Below are positions 9,403-16,940 of a stretch of DNA of 64,000 nt, piece by piece (positions within the stretch are counted from its first letter, which is position 1; the number at the start of each line of letters is the position of its first letter). This DNA comes from Lachnoclostridium sp. UBA5725 (GTDB lineage: Bacteria > Bacillota > Clostridia > Lachnospirales > Lachnospiraceae), in assembly GCA_002419585.1 (NCBI GenBank), contig DIGJ01000009.1, positions 73,259 to 137,258 on the forward strand, given 5' to 3'. The position numbers and the translations under genes are program-made. The notes under the pieces were generated by a model. It had not been told where the DNA came from and did no database searches. It saw only the letters and a list, made by a program, of their open reading frames with translations.

Positions 9403-9774
9403 TTATTTAATAGCGTTGTTAATAACATATTCTGCAACAACTTGACCACGGATTAGGTGTTGTTCAACAACTTCCAAGGCTTTTTCTGGTGTCATTTTAA
9501 CATATGTTACTTTTTCTTTACCAGGTTCAAATATTTCTACAATTGGTTCGTATTGGCAAAGTCCAATACATCCTGTTTGTGTTACCGCAACATTGTTCAA
9601 ATTTTTTGTTTGTACGGCATCTGATAATGTGGTAAGAACTGGTCTTGCACCACTTGCAATACCGCAGGTAGCCATTCCTACAACAACTCTTGTTTGTGAG
9701 CTGTCTTCTGATCTAAGACCAACCTGGCCCTGCATTCTCTCTCTAATTTCTCTTAATTCTTCTAGAGATTTCAT
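9403..9774 (-). CDS. Thioredoxin-like 2Fe-2S ferredoxin of the hydrogenase operon
   Basis: This small protein has the 2Fe-2S thioredoxin-like fold seen in the first domain of HydB. The Cys set is MATCGIASGA near residue 50 and TQTGCIGLCQYEP near 80. It is the fourth of five genes in the operon. The start is uncertain: ATG at 9774 gives a protein beginning MKSLEELREIRERM, which fits relatives, with AAAGG 12 bp upstream. ATG at 9786 or 9807 is also possible; the latter has AGGA at good spacing and would overlap the upstream gene. It probably serves as an accessory electron carrier or assembly partner; no experiment is known to me that settles this. Confidence 0.8.
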   Translation of the reverse strand: MKSLEELREIRERMQGQVGLRSEDSSQTRVVVGMATCGIASGARPVLTTLSDAVQTKNLNNVAVTQTGCIGLCQYEPIVEIFEPGKEKVTYVKMTPEKALEVVEQHLIRGQVVAEYVINNAIK

Positions 9775-9790
9775 ATAATTATCCATCCTT

Positions 9791-10348
9791 TCAATAGAAA
9801 GCTCCATGGTCAATTTCCTGCTTATTTACCGTTAAATATTCTTTTATATAAGCGGATACCTCTGGAGTGTTAAGCGCTACTCCGTCCAATATTTTTTTAA
9901 ATTCCCTTGTATCAAGTGAAAAGCTTTCCCCATTATTGGTATAGGTGTATAAAAAATCCGTTTGCGTATTGAAGGTTACTAACATGTGAATGGTACTTGT
10001 AATATCACCTAAAGGCATACGATCAATATGTGATAATGTAAAAGTTGCGGTTACCACCGTGCCTACATTTACTGTTGATTCAATATGAAAGGTGCCATTT
10101 GTACCAAGTGCAGCTTGTTTAAAAAAAGGGATACCTAGTCCTACTTTTCTGGTGGTCCTAGTAGTAAAGAAGGGGTCCTCTACCCGATCTATTTGTTCTT
10201 TTGTCATACCACATCCGTTATCCTTAATTGATATAGCTAGGATGTCTTTCTTCGCATCAGACAAAACGCTGATTTCTATAAGAGTTGCATTTGCTCGAAT
10301 TGAGTTTTGTGCTACATCTAGAATATTTAAAGAAAGTTCAGGCATCAT
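9791..10348 (-). CDS. HATPase_c (GHKL) domain protein in hydrogenase operon
   Basis: This is a small cytoplasmic ATP-binding protein with a histidine-kinase-like ATPase fold but no phosphoacceptor domain. The N box is about residues 7-20 (NILDVAQNSIRANA), the G1 box is SIKDNGCGMTKEQ, and the G2-like segment is RKVGLGIPFFKQA. A C-terminal tail of about 60 residues is of unknown role. The start at 10348 has GGAGGC 9 bp upstream. The gene sits between the hydC-like and 2Fe-2S ferredoxin genes, a position I recall as common in clostridial hydrogenase operons. A second ATPase of this fold occurs in the divergent sensory cluster. Its role is not established; redox signalling or assembly is possible. 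Confidence 0.82.
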   Translation of the reverse strand: MMPELSLNILDVAQNSIRANATLIEISVLSDAKKDILAISIKDNGCGMTKEQIDRVEDPFFTTRTTRKVGLGIPFFKQAALGTNGTFHIESTVNVGTVVTATFTLSHIDRMPLGDITSTIHMLVTFNTQTDFLYTYTNNGESFSLDTREFKKILDGVALNTPEVSAYIKEYLTVNKQEIDHGAFY

Positions 10349-10378
10349 AATTTTTCGCCTCCAACTGGTCAAAAAATA

Positions 10379-10873
10379 TTAAGCATACTTTGCTAAAATA
10401 TCATCGACATCATCAACGGTAAGACGACCATAAACTTCATCGTCAACAGTGAGAACAGGAGCAAGACCGCATGCTCCGATACAACGGCAAGCGTCAAGTG
10501 AAAACTTACCATCTGGTGTACAACCACCATTTTCAATACCTAACTTTTCGCTAAATTTACTGAAGATATCTCCAGATCCTTTTACGTAGCAGGCAGTACC
10601 AAGACAGACGCTGATCTTGTGCTTTCCTTTTGGATTGAGTGAAAATTGAGAATAGAAAGTGGTAATACCATAGATCTTTTCTAACGGAATATTCATTTCG
10701 TCAGAGATCATGGTTTGCACCTCAATTGGCAGATATCCATAGATATCTTGTGCTTTTTGCAGGATAGGCATAAGAGCGCCTTTTTCATCTTTATGTTCGG
10801 CAATAACATTTTTTAAGGCGACTTCCTGCTCGTTCGTTCCTTTAAAAGGAACGGTTTGATTTTGTGAACCCAT
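10379..10873 (-). CDS. hydC: NuoE-like 2Fe-2S subunit of [FeFe] hydrogenase (HydC)
   Basis: This is the thioredoxin-like 2Fe-2S subunit that partners HydB. It is 164 residues, the normal NuoE/HydC length. Ligand motifs are CLGTACYVKGS (about residues 90-100) and DACRCIGACGLAP (about 130-142), giving C-x4-C and C-x3-C spacing. The N-terminal helical part holds the family sequence LPIEVQTMIS. It is the first gene of the operon, with AGGAGG 9 bp before the ATG and an extended -10 box upstream. Confidence 0.92.
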   Translation of the reverse strand: MGSQNQTVPFKGTNEQEVALKNVIAEHKDEKGALMPILQKAQDIYGYLPIEVQTMISDEMNIPLEKIYGITTFYSQFSLNPKGKHKISVCLGTACYVKGSGDIFSKFSEKLGIENGGCTPDGKFSLDACRCIGACGLAPVLTVDDEVYGRLTVDDVDDILAKYA

Positions 10874-10944
10874 TTTTAGACCTCCTTGATAGTAAAAAGA
10901 TAATCTCTTATTTTAAAAAACAAGATTTTTGTCAGAACAACTAG

Positions 10945-10953
10945 ATTATAGCA
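10945..10953 (-). promoter_or_regulatory. Extended -10 promoter of the hydrogenase operon
   Basis: Read on the minus strand, TGCTATAAT (TG-n-TATAAT) lies about 70 bp before the hydC start. No good -35 is visible at 17 bp, which is usual for extended -10 promoters. It shares the 213-bp region 10874-11086 with the divergent sensory cluster. Confidence 0.5.
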
Positions 10954-11009
10954 TAAGGGTGTTGAAAAATCCATGTAGATTTATGGAAATTGTTAAATAA
11001 TAGATTAGT

Positions 11010-11038
11010 TTGCAAATAAATATGCCCAATGATATAAT
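11010..11038 (+). promoter_or_regulatory. SigA-type promoter of the sensory hydrogenase cluster
   Basis: TTGCAA (11010-11015), a 17-bp spacer and a perfect TATAAT (11033-11038) lie 48 bp before the first ATG of the cluster. Confidence 0.75.
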
Positions 11039-11086
11039 TTTTAGAATAGAAATGTGAACAGAATTACCAAAAGGAGATGATATTCC

Positions 11087-11443
11087 ATGACAATTGAAGA
11101 CGTTAAAAACATACTGGGAGCTCGCGTAATATGGGGGGCTGAGTATATGGATCGGGAAGTTTATACTGCTTGTGGATCTGACATGATGAGTGATGTATTG
11201 GCATTTGTAAAAGATCATTCTGTGTTATTAACTGGATTATGCAATCCACAGGTGATTCGTACAGCCGAAATGATGGATATTGTATGTGTAATCTTTGTTC
11301 GAGGTAAAATTCCGGATGAATCGATAATCGCGTTAGCAATGGAAAAGGAGATTCCTATATTAACCACTGGCCACCGAATGTTTTCAGCCTGTGGAATGCT
11401 TTATGAAAATGGACTTCATGGGGGTGCACCATATAATGACTGA
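11087..11443 (+). CDS. DRTGG-domain protein (first of two)
   Basis: This small cytoplasmic protein of 118 residues resembles the DRTGG domain, found alone or next to CBS and phosphotransacetylase domains. GARVIWGAEYMDREV and VLLTGLCNPQVIRTAEMMD are the recognisable parts. It contains several Cys residues but no clear metal-binding spacing. The RBS AAGGAGATG is strong. The stop overlaps the next start by 8 bp, so the genes are translationally coupled. A second DRTGG-like protein is encoded two genes downstream. It probably senses a ligand or acts as a partner in hydrogenase-linked signalling; the biochemical role is unknown. Confidence 0.75.
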   Translation: MTIEDVKNILGARVIWGAEYMDREVYTACGSDMMSDVLAFVKDHSVLLTGLCNPQVIRTAEMMDIVCVIFVRGKIPDESIIALAMEKEIPILTTGHRMFSACGMLYENGLHGGAPYND

Positions 11444-11861
11444 TCGAATAACCTTAAATTATGAAGTTTCTGCAGAGGACTTTACACGGGCTGGAGAAGC
11501 TTCAAGTGATGTTAAGAAAAAGCTAAAACAAATGGGTGTGGAACCTTCCACCATAACGAAAGTTGCAATTGCGATGTATGAGGGTGAAATCAATATGGTA
11601 ATTCATGCACAGGGGGGGCAGATTAATGTAGTTATTTCTCCGGATGAAGTATTGATGAAGCTGGCTGACCGAGGTCCAGGTATTAACGATATTGAAAAAG
11701 CAATGGAGGCGGGATTTTCTACTGCACCAGATAATATAAGAGCATTAGGATTTGGGGCAGGAATGGGACTTCCCAACATGAAAAAGTATTCTGATGAGAT
11801 GCAAATAGAGACAGAAATTGGAAAAGGGACGACAGTTACGATGAAAGTGTTTCTTTCGTAA
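11436..11861 (+). CDS. Anti-sigma-factor-like ATP-binding (HATPase) protein
   Basis: This small GHKL ATPase resembles SpoIIAB/RsbW-type serine kinases. The N box is AIAMYEGEINMVIHA, the G1 box DRGPGINDIEKAM and the G2 box GFGAGMGLPNMKKYSDEM. The start at 11436 overlaps the previous stop; a run of five G residues lies 11 bp upstream. Earlier in-frame Met codons lie inside the preceding gene and look spurious. No sigma factor or anti-sigma antagonist lies nearby, so its partner may be the Fe-S protein encoded next. Kinase activity is not shown by the sequence. Confidence 0.8.
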   Translation: MTDRITLNYEVSAEDFTRAGEASSDVKKKLKQMGVEPSTITKVAIAMYEGEINMVIHAQGGQINVVISPDEVLMKLADRGPGINDIEKAMEAGFSTAPDNIRALGFGAGMGLPNMKKYSDEMQIETEIGKGTTVTMKVFLS

Positions 11862-11889
11862 GCTGCCTTAGTGAAAGGTGTGTAGCAAC

Positions 11890-13185
11890 ATGGATAAGTT
11901 TTTTACTTCAGTGCAATTAGACGAAGAGTTATGCAAGGGTTGTATTAATTGCATTAAGCGTTGCCCAACACAAGCAATTCGCGTTCGAAATGGAAAAGCA
12001 TGTATTACAAAGAAGTTTTGTATTGATTGCGGAGAATGTATTCGAATTTGTCCACACCATGCCAAGAAAGCGACGTATGACCCGCTTAGTGTAATGAATG
12101 ATTATGAATATACGGTAGCGTTACCAGCGCCTTCTTTGTATGGGCAATTTAATAATCTGGATGATGTTAACATTGTTCTGACTGCGCTAAAGAGAATGGG
12201 ATTTGATGATGTTTATGAAGTAAGTGGGGCTGCTGAACTAGTCTCCGAGATGTCACGTAAATATGTAGAAAAACACAAAGAAAAATGGCCGATTGTTAGT
12301 ACAGCATGTCCTTCTATTATCCGTTTGATTCGTGTGCGTTTTCCAAATCTTTTAGACCATTTGTTGCCAATTCAGGCACCAGTTGATCTGGCGGCAGCAG
12401 TAGCGAGGCAGCAGGCAATGGAAAAGACGGGACTTTCTACAGATAAAATCGGTATCATTTTTATTTCCCCTTGTCCGGCCAAGGTATCTGCGGTAAAGAC
12501 GCCACTTGGTATAGATAAAAGCAATGTGGATGCAGTACTTGCCATTAAGGATGTATATCCTGTTTTGCTTGGGTTTATGAAAGAGGCAGTTGATCATATT
12601 GAAGATCTGAGTATATCTGGTAAAATCGGAGTTGGGTGGGGCAATTGTGGTGGCGAAGCCAGTGGCCTGCTAACGGATAATTATCTGGCCGCTGATGGCA
12701 TTGAAAATGTGATTCGTGTTCTAGAAGATTTGGAAGATGAAAAATTTTCTAATCTTACCTTCATAGAGCTAAATGCCTGCAGTGCAGGTTGTGTTGGAGG
12801 AGTTCTTACGGTGGAAAATCCTTACGTTGCCAAAGTGAAGATAAAGAGAATGATTAAGTATATGCCAGTAGCGATGAATCATTTACCTAAAAAAGAAGAA
12901 CTACAAAAAGCATATCTTTCAATTAACCCATTTTGGACGAGCCGGGTAGAATATGAACCTGTTTTTAAACTTGGAGATAATTTGAAAGAAGGAATAGAAA
13001 AAATGTCACTGGTGGAAGATTATATTAAGAAATTTCCGGGGCTTGATTGTGGGGCGTGTGGTGCACCTACCTGCCAGGCTCTGGCTGAGGATATTGTCCG
13101 TGGTGTTGCAAAAGAAAAAGATTGTATTTATATATTGAAGCAAAAAATACACAAGATTTCTGATGAATTTTCTGAATTAGAGTAA
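11890..13185 (+). CDS. Sensory-type [FeFe] hydrogenase homologue with N-terminal ferredoxin and C-terminal Fe-S domains
   Basis: Domains in order: two 4Fe-4S clusters (Cys 15, 18, 21, 25 and 44, 47, 50, 54), an H-cluster-like domain, and a C-terminal PF04060-type Fe-S domain (LDCGACGAPTCQALAEDI and a later Cys). The H-cluster motifs are changed. L1 reads STACPS, with Ala at the proton-transfer Cys position; L2 reads SPCPAKVSA, without the usual Met and Glu; L3 reads ELNACSAGCVGG and lacks GGGxP. The four cluster-binding Cys remain. This pattern matches sensory hydrogenases (HydS, group C/D) rather than enzymes with high turnover. ATG at 11890 is preferred over GTG at 11878 because AAAGGTG is better spaced. 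It probably senses H2 or redox state for the ATPase and DRTGG neighbours. Confidence 0.85.
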   Translation: MDKFFTSVQLDEELCKGCINCIKRCPTQAIRVRNGKACITKKFCIDCGECIRICPHHAKKATYDPLSVMNDYEYTVALPAPSLYGQFNNLDDVNIVLTALKRMGFDDVYEVSGAAELVSEMSRKYVEKHKEKWPIVSTACPSIIRLIRVRFPNLLDHLLPIQAPVDLAAAVARQQAMEKTGLSTDKIGIIFISPCPAKVSAVKTPLGIDKSNVDAVLAIKDVYPVLLGFMKEAVDHIEDLSISGKIGVGWGNCGGEASGLLTDNYLAADGIENVIRVLEDLEDEKFSNLTFIELNACSAGCVGGVLTVENPYVAKVKIKRMIKYMPVAMNHLPKKEELQKAYLSINPFWTSRVEYEPVFKLGDNLKEGIEKMSLVEDYIKKFPGLDCGACGAPTCQALAEDIVRGVAKEKDCIYILKQKIHKISDEFSELE

Positions 13186-13253
13186 ATACAGATATGCTTA
13201 ATTTCGTATAAATTTGTTTAATATAATAGTATAAACACAAGGAGGATATTGGA

Positions 13254-13589
13254 TTGAAGATAAAAGATTTGATTGATGCGAATCTGTTTACGGTACTGAA
13301 TCAAGGAAAAGATGTAGAACAAGAAATTACCAAACCATTTTGCTGTGATTTATTAAGCATCTGTATGAGTAAGACCCCAAAGGGTGCAGCTTGGGTTACG
13401 GTTATGGGTAATATCAATACCCTTGCTGTTTTATCATTGACGGATGCATCTTGTATTATTTTAGCTGAAAATGCTGTTTTTGATGAGCCAGCATTAGAAA
13501 AAGCGAAAAGTGAAGGAATCACGGTATTTCGTACCGAACTTCCTGTTTTTGAATCGGCACTTGCCGTTTACAATTTACGAAATGATTAG
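13254..13589 (+). CDS. DRTGG-like domain protein (second of two)
   Basis: This 111-residue cytoplasmic protein starts at TTG with AAGGAGG 8 bp upstream. It is distantly similar to the first DRTGG protein of the cluster: a conserved GAAWVTVMGNINTLAVL strand region and a C-terminal ITVFRTELPVFESALA segment where the partner has IPILTTGHRMFSACGML. It overlaps the PHP gene by 8 bp. The function is unknown; pairing of two DRTGG proteins with a sensory hydrogenase suggests a signalling complex. Confidence 0.7.
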   Translation: MKIKDLIDANLFTVLNQGKDVEQEITKPFCCDLLSICMSKTPKGAAWVTVMGNINTLAVLSLTDASCIILAENAVFDEPALEKAKSEGITVFRTELPVFESALAVYNLRND

Positions 13590-14292
13590 TTTAAGCTATG
13601 ATTTGCATCTGCACTCCTGTCTATCGCCTTGCTCAGATGATGACATGACACCTGCTAATATAGTAGGAATGGCAGCATTAAAAGGATTGGCTGTAGTTGC
13701 TTTAACGGATCATAACAGTTGTAAAAACTGTCCTCCATTTCTGAAACTTACAAAAGAGTATGGCATGATAGGAATTCCGGGTATGGAATTGACCACGCAG
13801 GAAGAAGTTCATGTAGTATGCTTGTTTCCAACACTTGTGGATGCATTAAACTTTGATAAATTGGTAGAAGGTCGTTTGATTCCAGTTCAAAACAAGCCAG
13901 AGATATTTGGAAAGCAGCAGATCGTGGATGAAGAAGAACGGGTAATAGGAATCGTTGACAATTTGCTCATCAATAGCACAACAATCGGATTTGATGAAGT
14001 TTATGATTTAATTGGTCAGTTTCATGGTATTATGATTCCGGCTCATTTGGATAAAAATTCAAACAGTCTCATTTCAAACTTAGGTTTTGTACCACCGGAT
14101 AGTCGATTTACCTGTTTTGAACTTAAAAATATGGCAAATCTTCATTATTTACAAAACTTAAATCCTTACTTAAAAAGTTGTAAGGTAATCACAGATTCGG
14201 ATGCGCATTACCTAGAGAATATCAATGAGGCGGATAACGTTTTATATGTAAGAGAGCGTAGTATAGAAGCTGTCTTGGAAGCATTGAAATAG
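13582..14292 (+). CDS. PHP-domain metal-dependent phosphoesterase
   Basis: This is a predicted cytoplasmic phosphoesterase of the PHP superfamily. Metal-binding motifs are LHLHSCLSPCSDDDM near the N-terminus, TDHNSCKN near residue 45, PAHLDKNSNS near residue 155 and TDSDAHYLENI near residue 205. The start at 13582 overlaps the previous stop by 8 bp and sits directly before the first PHP motif, so longer upstream starts are unlikely. It is the last gene of the coupled cluster. A nucleotide or phosphorylated small-molecule substrate is plausible, which would make it a possible second-messenger hydrolase; this is inference. Confidence 0.82.
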   Translation: MISLSYDLHLHSCLSPCSDDDMTPANIVGMAALKGLAVVALTDHNSCKNCPPFLKLTKEYGMIGIPGMELTTQEEVHVVCLFPTLVDALNFDKLVEGRLIPVQNKPEIFGKQQIVDEEERVIGIVDNLLINSTTIGFDEVYDLIGQFHGIMIPAHLDKNSNSLISNLGFVPPDSRFTCFELKNMANLHYLQNLNPYLKSCKVITDSDAHYLENINEADNVLYVRERSIEAVLEALK

Positions 14293-14304
14293 GGATTCGT
14301 GAGC

Positions 14305-14678
14305 AAATTCTGGTTTAACGACGAAGGAAGGACGCGGGGATTTTTGGAAAGTCGCGCAAAAGGTGCGGTGGGTTTAGGGTTTTCGAAATTCGAATGGAGC
14401 GCAGGGGCAGCCCTTAAAACCAGCCGCATTAAACACTCGGCAGAACCTCTAAACAAGTAAGAATGAGCTCTTATTGGGAGCTCATTCTTACTAGAGTTTC
14501 TACCTCATAATGCTAAAATGGTTTTAAGGGCTGCCCCTGCGCTCCATTCGAATTAGGGAAGACTATGACCACCGCACATTTTGCTGATTTTGATAAACGG
14601 CCTCGCTGTGTTTGTACTGCCTTTGCCTTTTTACCAAATTGTACATAGACTAAAAAGCTCAGCCCTCTTAGCGTCACT
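14305..14678. repeat. Palindromic element A1
   Basis: This is a long imperfect palindrome between the convergent PHP and prs genes, with no ORF. The outer arms are a perfect 36-bp match (14387-14422 against 14519-14554). The apical stem is a perfect 15-bp match (14456-14470 against 14478-14492) with a 7-nt loop. Flanks outside the arms also match each other as degenerate inverted copies (CAAAAGGTGCGGTGG and its counterpart). The left end AAATTCTGGTTTAACG recurs in B1 and B2 and, with one mismatch and a one-base shift, in A2. The last 40 bp (GCTCAGCC...GCGTCACTCC) match the right flank of B1. All copies are in gaps between genes. Confidence 0.85.
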
Positions 14679-14690
14679 CCTCAAAAAGGA

Positions 14691-15863
14691 CTAGCGTTGT
14701 CCGTATCTTTTGAGAATGCTTTGAATTCGTTCGGTAGGGCTTAATAATTCACTAATGGAATCATCGTGATTTAAGGTATCGATTAAAAGAGCAACATATT
14801 TACTCATATCTGCATTGATATAATACTCTTTTGTAAGCAATTCTTCTGGTTGATATACAAGATTCGTTGTGATAACGCGGTCGATAAGACCATCGTTATA
14901 TGCCTGATCAAATTTTTCAAGACCATTGGTAAAGAGACCAAAGGTAGAAGCTACAAAGATTCTTCCTGCTTTTCTACGCTTTAATTCTTTTGCAACATCA
15001 ATCATGCTTTCACCAGAAGAAATCATATCATCGAGAATAACAACATCTTTTCCTTCTAAATCAGCACCTAAAAATTCATGTGCAACAATTGGATTACGTC
15101 CATCCACAATCTGCGTATAGTCGCGACGTTTGTAGAACATACCAACATCGACACCAACCACATTTGCAAAGTAAACAGCACGGCTCATAGCGCCTTCATC
15201 TGGACTGATTGCCATCATATGCTCTGCATCAAATTTAATATCTGGGATATTTTTTAACATTGCTTTGATAAATTGATAAGTAGGCTGGACGGTTTCAAAA
15301 CCTCTTAAAGGAATGGCATTTTGTACACGTGGATCATGTGCATCAAATGTTAGAATGGTATCAACACCCATGTTTGTAAGTTCTTGTAGTGCAAGAGCAC
15401 AATCAAGTGATTCACGGGTACTACGCTTATGCTGACGACTCTCATATAAGAAAGGCATAATTACAGTAATACGACGGGCTTTTCCGCTGACTGCAGCAAT
15501 CAGACGCTTTAAGTCTTGATAATGATCATCCGGAGACATGTGGTTGATTTGTCCACAAACAGAGTAAGTTAAACTGTGATTGCAAACATCAACTAAGAAA
15601 TATACATCCGAACCGCGAACGGATTCCCGAATAATACCTTTCGCTTCTCCAGAACCAAATCGTGGACAACATGTTTTAAGTAAATATGAGTCTCTTTGAT
15701 ACCCTGAGAATGCAATGGTTGATTTGTGTTCATTTTCACGTTCATTTCTCCATTGAACAATGTAGTTATCTACACGTTGTCCTAATGTCTTGCTACTTTC
15801 AAGTGCAATGATTCCAAGTTTACCAACTGGAATGGTATCGAATTCCCTGTCTTGTACTGGCAT
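14691..15863 (-). CDS. prs: Ribose-phosphate pyrophosphokinase
   Basis: PRPP synthase makes PRPP from ribose 5-phosphate and ATP for nucleotide, His and Trp synthesis. The PRPP-binding loop VVILDDMISSGESM is near residue 275, the ribose-phosphate/ATP region ITVIMPFLYESRQHKR near residue 145, and ILTFDAHDPRVQ near residue 185. At about 390 residues it is longer than the usual 310-320; I recall longer forms in Lachnospiraceae. The start at 15863 has GGAGG 9 bp upstream. Upstream Met codons lack an RBS. Confidence 0.85.
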   Translation of the reverse strand: MPVQDREFDTIPVGKLGIIALESSKTLGQRVDNYIVQWRNERENEHKSTIAFSGYQRDSYLLKTCCPRFGSGEAKGIIRESVRGSDVYFLVDVCNHSLTYSVCGQINHMSPDDHYQDLKRLIAAVSGKARRITVIMPFLYESRQHKRSTRESLDCALALQELTNMGVDTILTFDAHDPRVQNAIPLRGFETVQPTYQFIKAMLKNIPDIKFDAEHMMAISPDEGAMSRAVYFANVVGVDVGMFYKRRDYTQIVDGRNPIVAHEFLGADLEGKDVVILDDMISSGESMIDVAKELKRRKAGRIFVASTFGLFTNGLEKFDQAYNDGLIDRVITTNLVYQPEELLTKEYYINADMSKYVALLIDTLNHDDSISELLSPTERIQSILKRYGQR

Positions 15864-15932
15864 AAAAAATATCCTCCGTATGTCTGCTTTGTTCATTTCC
15901 ATTTAAAGTTATATCATTGACGAAAACGTACG

Positions 15933-16928
15933 TCAAGGTGAAAATGCTTTTTTTAGTCGAATATCATCACCAACAATTTTTATTAAATGATATTCACTGA
16001 TTATTCTTGAGAAAACTCGTTCACTATAAAGAGTGCTAATATCATCCAAGGATAGATTGGTTGATATTATGGTTGACTTTTGATTTAAGTGTCGCTCATT
16101 GATACAAAGATACACCTGGGAAGCGCTAAAACTGTTAACAAGCTCCGTTCCCAAATCATCGATAATAAGTAAATCACTATTTAGAATATACTGAAATTTT
16201 TCATTCATTTCATTCTTTTCGTCAAAGGATTTGCTGAATTTATTTTTTTCGAGTATATCAAATAATTCAAATGCAGTTAGGTAAACCACAGTATGAGAGG
16301 TGTCCAATAACTCTTTCGCAATGCAGTTTGCTAAAAATGTTTTTCCAACGCCAGTATTTCCATATAAAAGAATGTTCGAATATAGCCCATCGAACTCTTT
16401 GACAAAGCGTTTGCATTCAGCTACAACCTTTTGCATATTGGCATAAGGGGTTAAACCAAGAGTTGAATCTTTTGTTTGATTATCATAATAGTTCATCTTA
16501 AAATGGTCAAAATTTTCTTTGTTTAATATTGTACCCACATTTCCTTGTTCATATAATACATTTACGATCGATTGCTTGAAGCAGTGACATTTTTCGTTTT
16601 CAATATAACCAGTATCTTTGCAATCCTTGCAGGTATATATGGGATCAAGATAATCTATAGGGTAACCATGGTTTTGCAATAGCTGTTTTTTTTGATTCAA
16701 TAAATCCTGACTTTCTTCTAAAAAGCGCTTTGAATCACTCCCTTCATTAAAAAGAGAGGCTTTCGCCTGTGCAATACTCAATGCGACGATTTTTTGCTCT
16801 ATTTTTTGGTATTCAGGAATTTCTTTATATATTTTTGATATACGTTCATCTAGAAGATGCCGGTTTTTAAATACTTCTTCATCGTATTTTTGTAAAATAC
16901 GAGTATACTGAAAATTCTTCAGTCCCAT
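15933..16928 (-). CDS. DnaC/DnaI-like AAA+ helicase loader
   Basis: This is a predicted ATPase that loads the replicative helicase. The N-terminal 100 residues are helical. A four-Cys zinc-type segment (CKDCKDTGYIENEKCHC) is near residue 95. The AAA+ domain then has Walker A YGNTGVGKTFLANC near residue 190, Walker B LLIIDDLGTE near residue 255 and sensor-like TIISTNLS near residue 285. It lies 12 bp after the DnaD-like gene, giving the primosome pair typical of Firmicutes chromosomes and prophages. No phage genes are nearby, so a chromosomal primosome is likely. Confidence 0.85.
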   Translation of the reverse strand: MGLKNFQYTRILQKYDEEVFKNRHLLDERISKIYKEIPEYQKIEQKIVALSIAQAKASLFNEGSDSKRFLEESQDLLNQKKQLLQNHGYPIDYLDPIYTCKDCKDTGYIENEKCHCFKQSIVNVLYEQGNVGTILNKENFDHFKMNYYDNQTKDSTLGLTPYANMQKVVAECKRFVKEFDGLYSNILLYGNTGVGKTFLANCIAKELLDTSHTVVYLTAFELFDILEKNKFSKSFDEKNEMNEKFQYILNSDLLIIDDLGTELVNSFSASQVYLCINERHLNQKSTIISTNLSLDDISTLYSERVFSRIISEYHLIKIVGDDIRLKKAFSP

Positions 16929-16940
16929 TCGTTATCTCCT

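Noticed and set aside
10990..11007. TTGTTAA near the hydrogenase promoters as a Rex site
   Set aside because: Only one half-site matches; the second half (TAGATTA) is too far from TTAACAA to call a Rex operator.
14305..14678. A1 as a CRISPR array or tRNA-like locus
   Set aside because: There are no regularly spaced short repeats and no tRNA fold; the structure is a single long palindrome.
14305..14678. A1 as a simple intrinsic terminator
   Set aside because: It is far too long, has conserved flanks beyond the stem and lacks a clear T-run directly after the outer arm, though it may still stop transcription.
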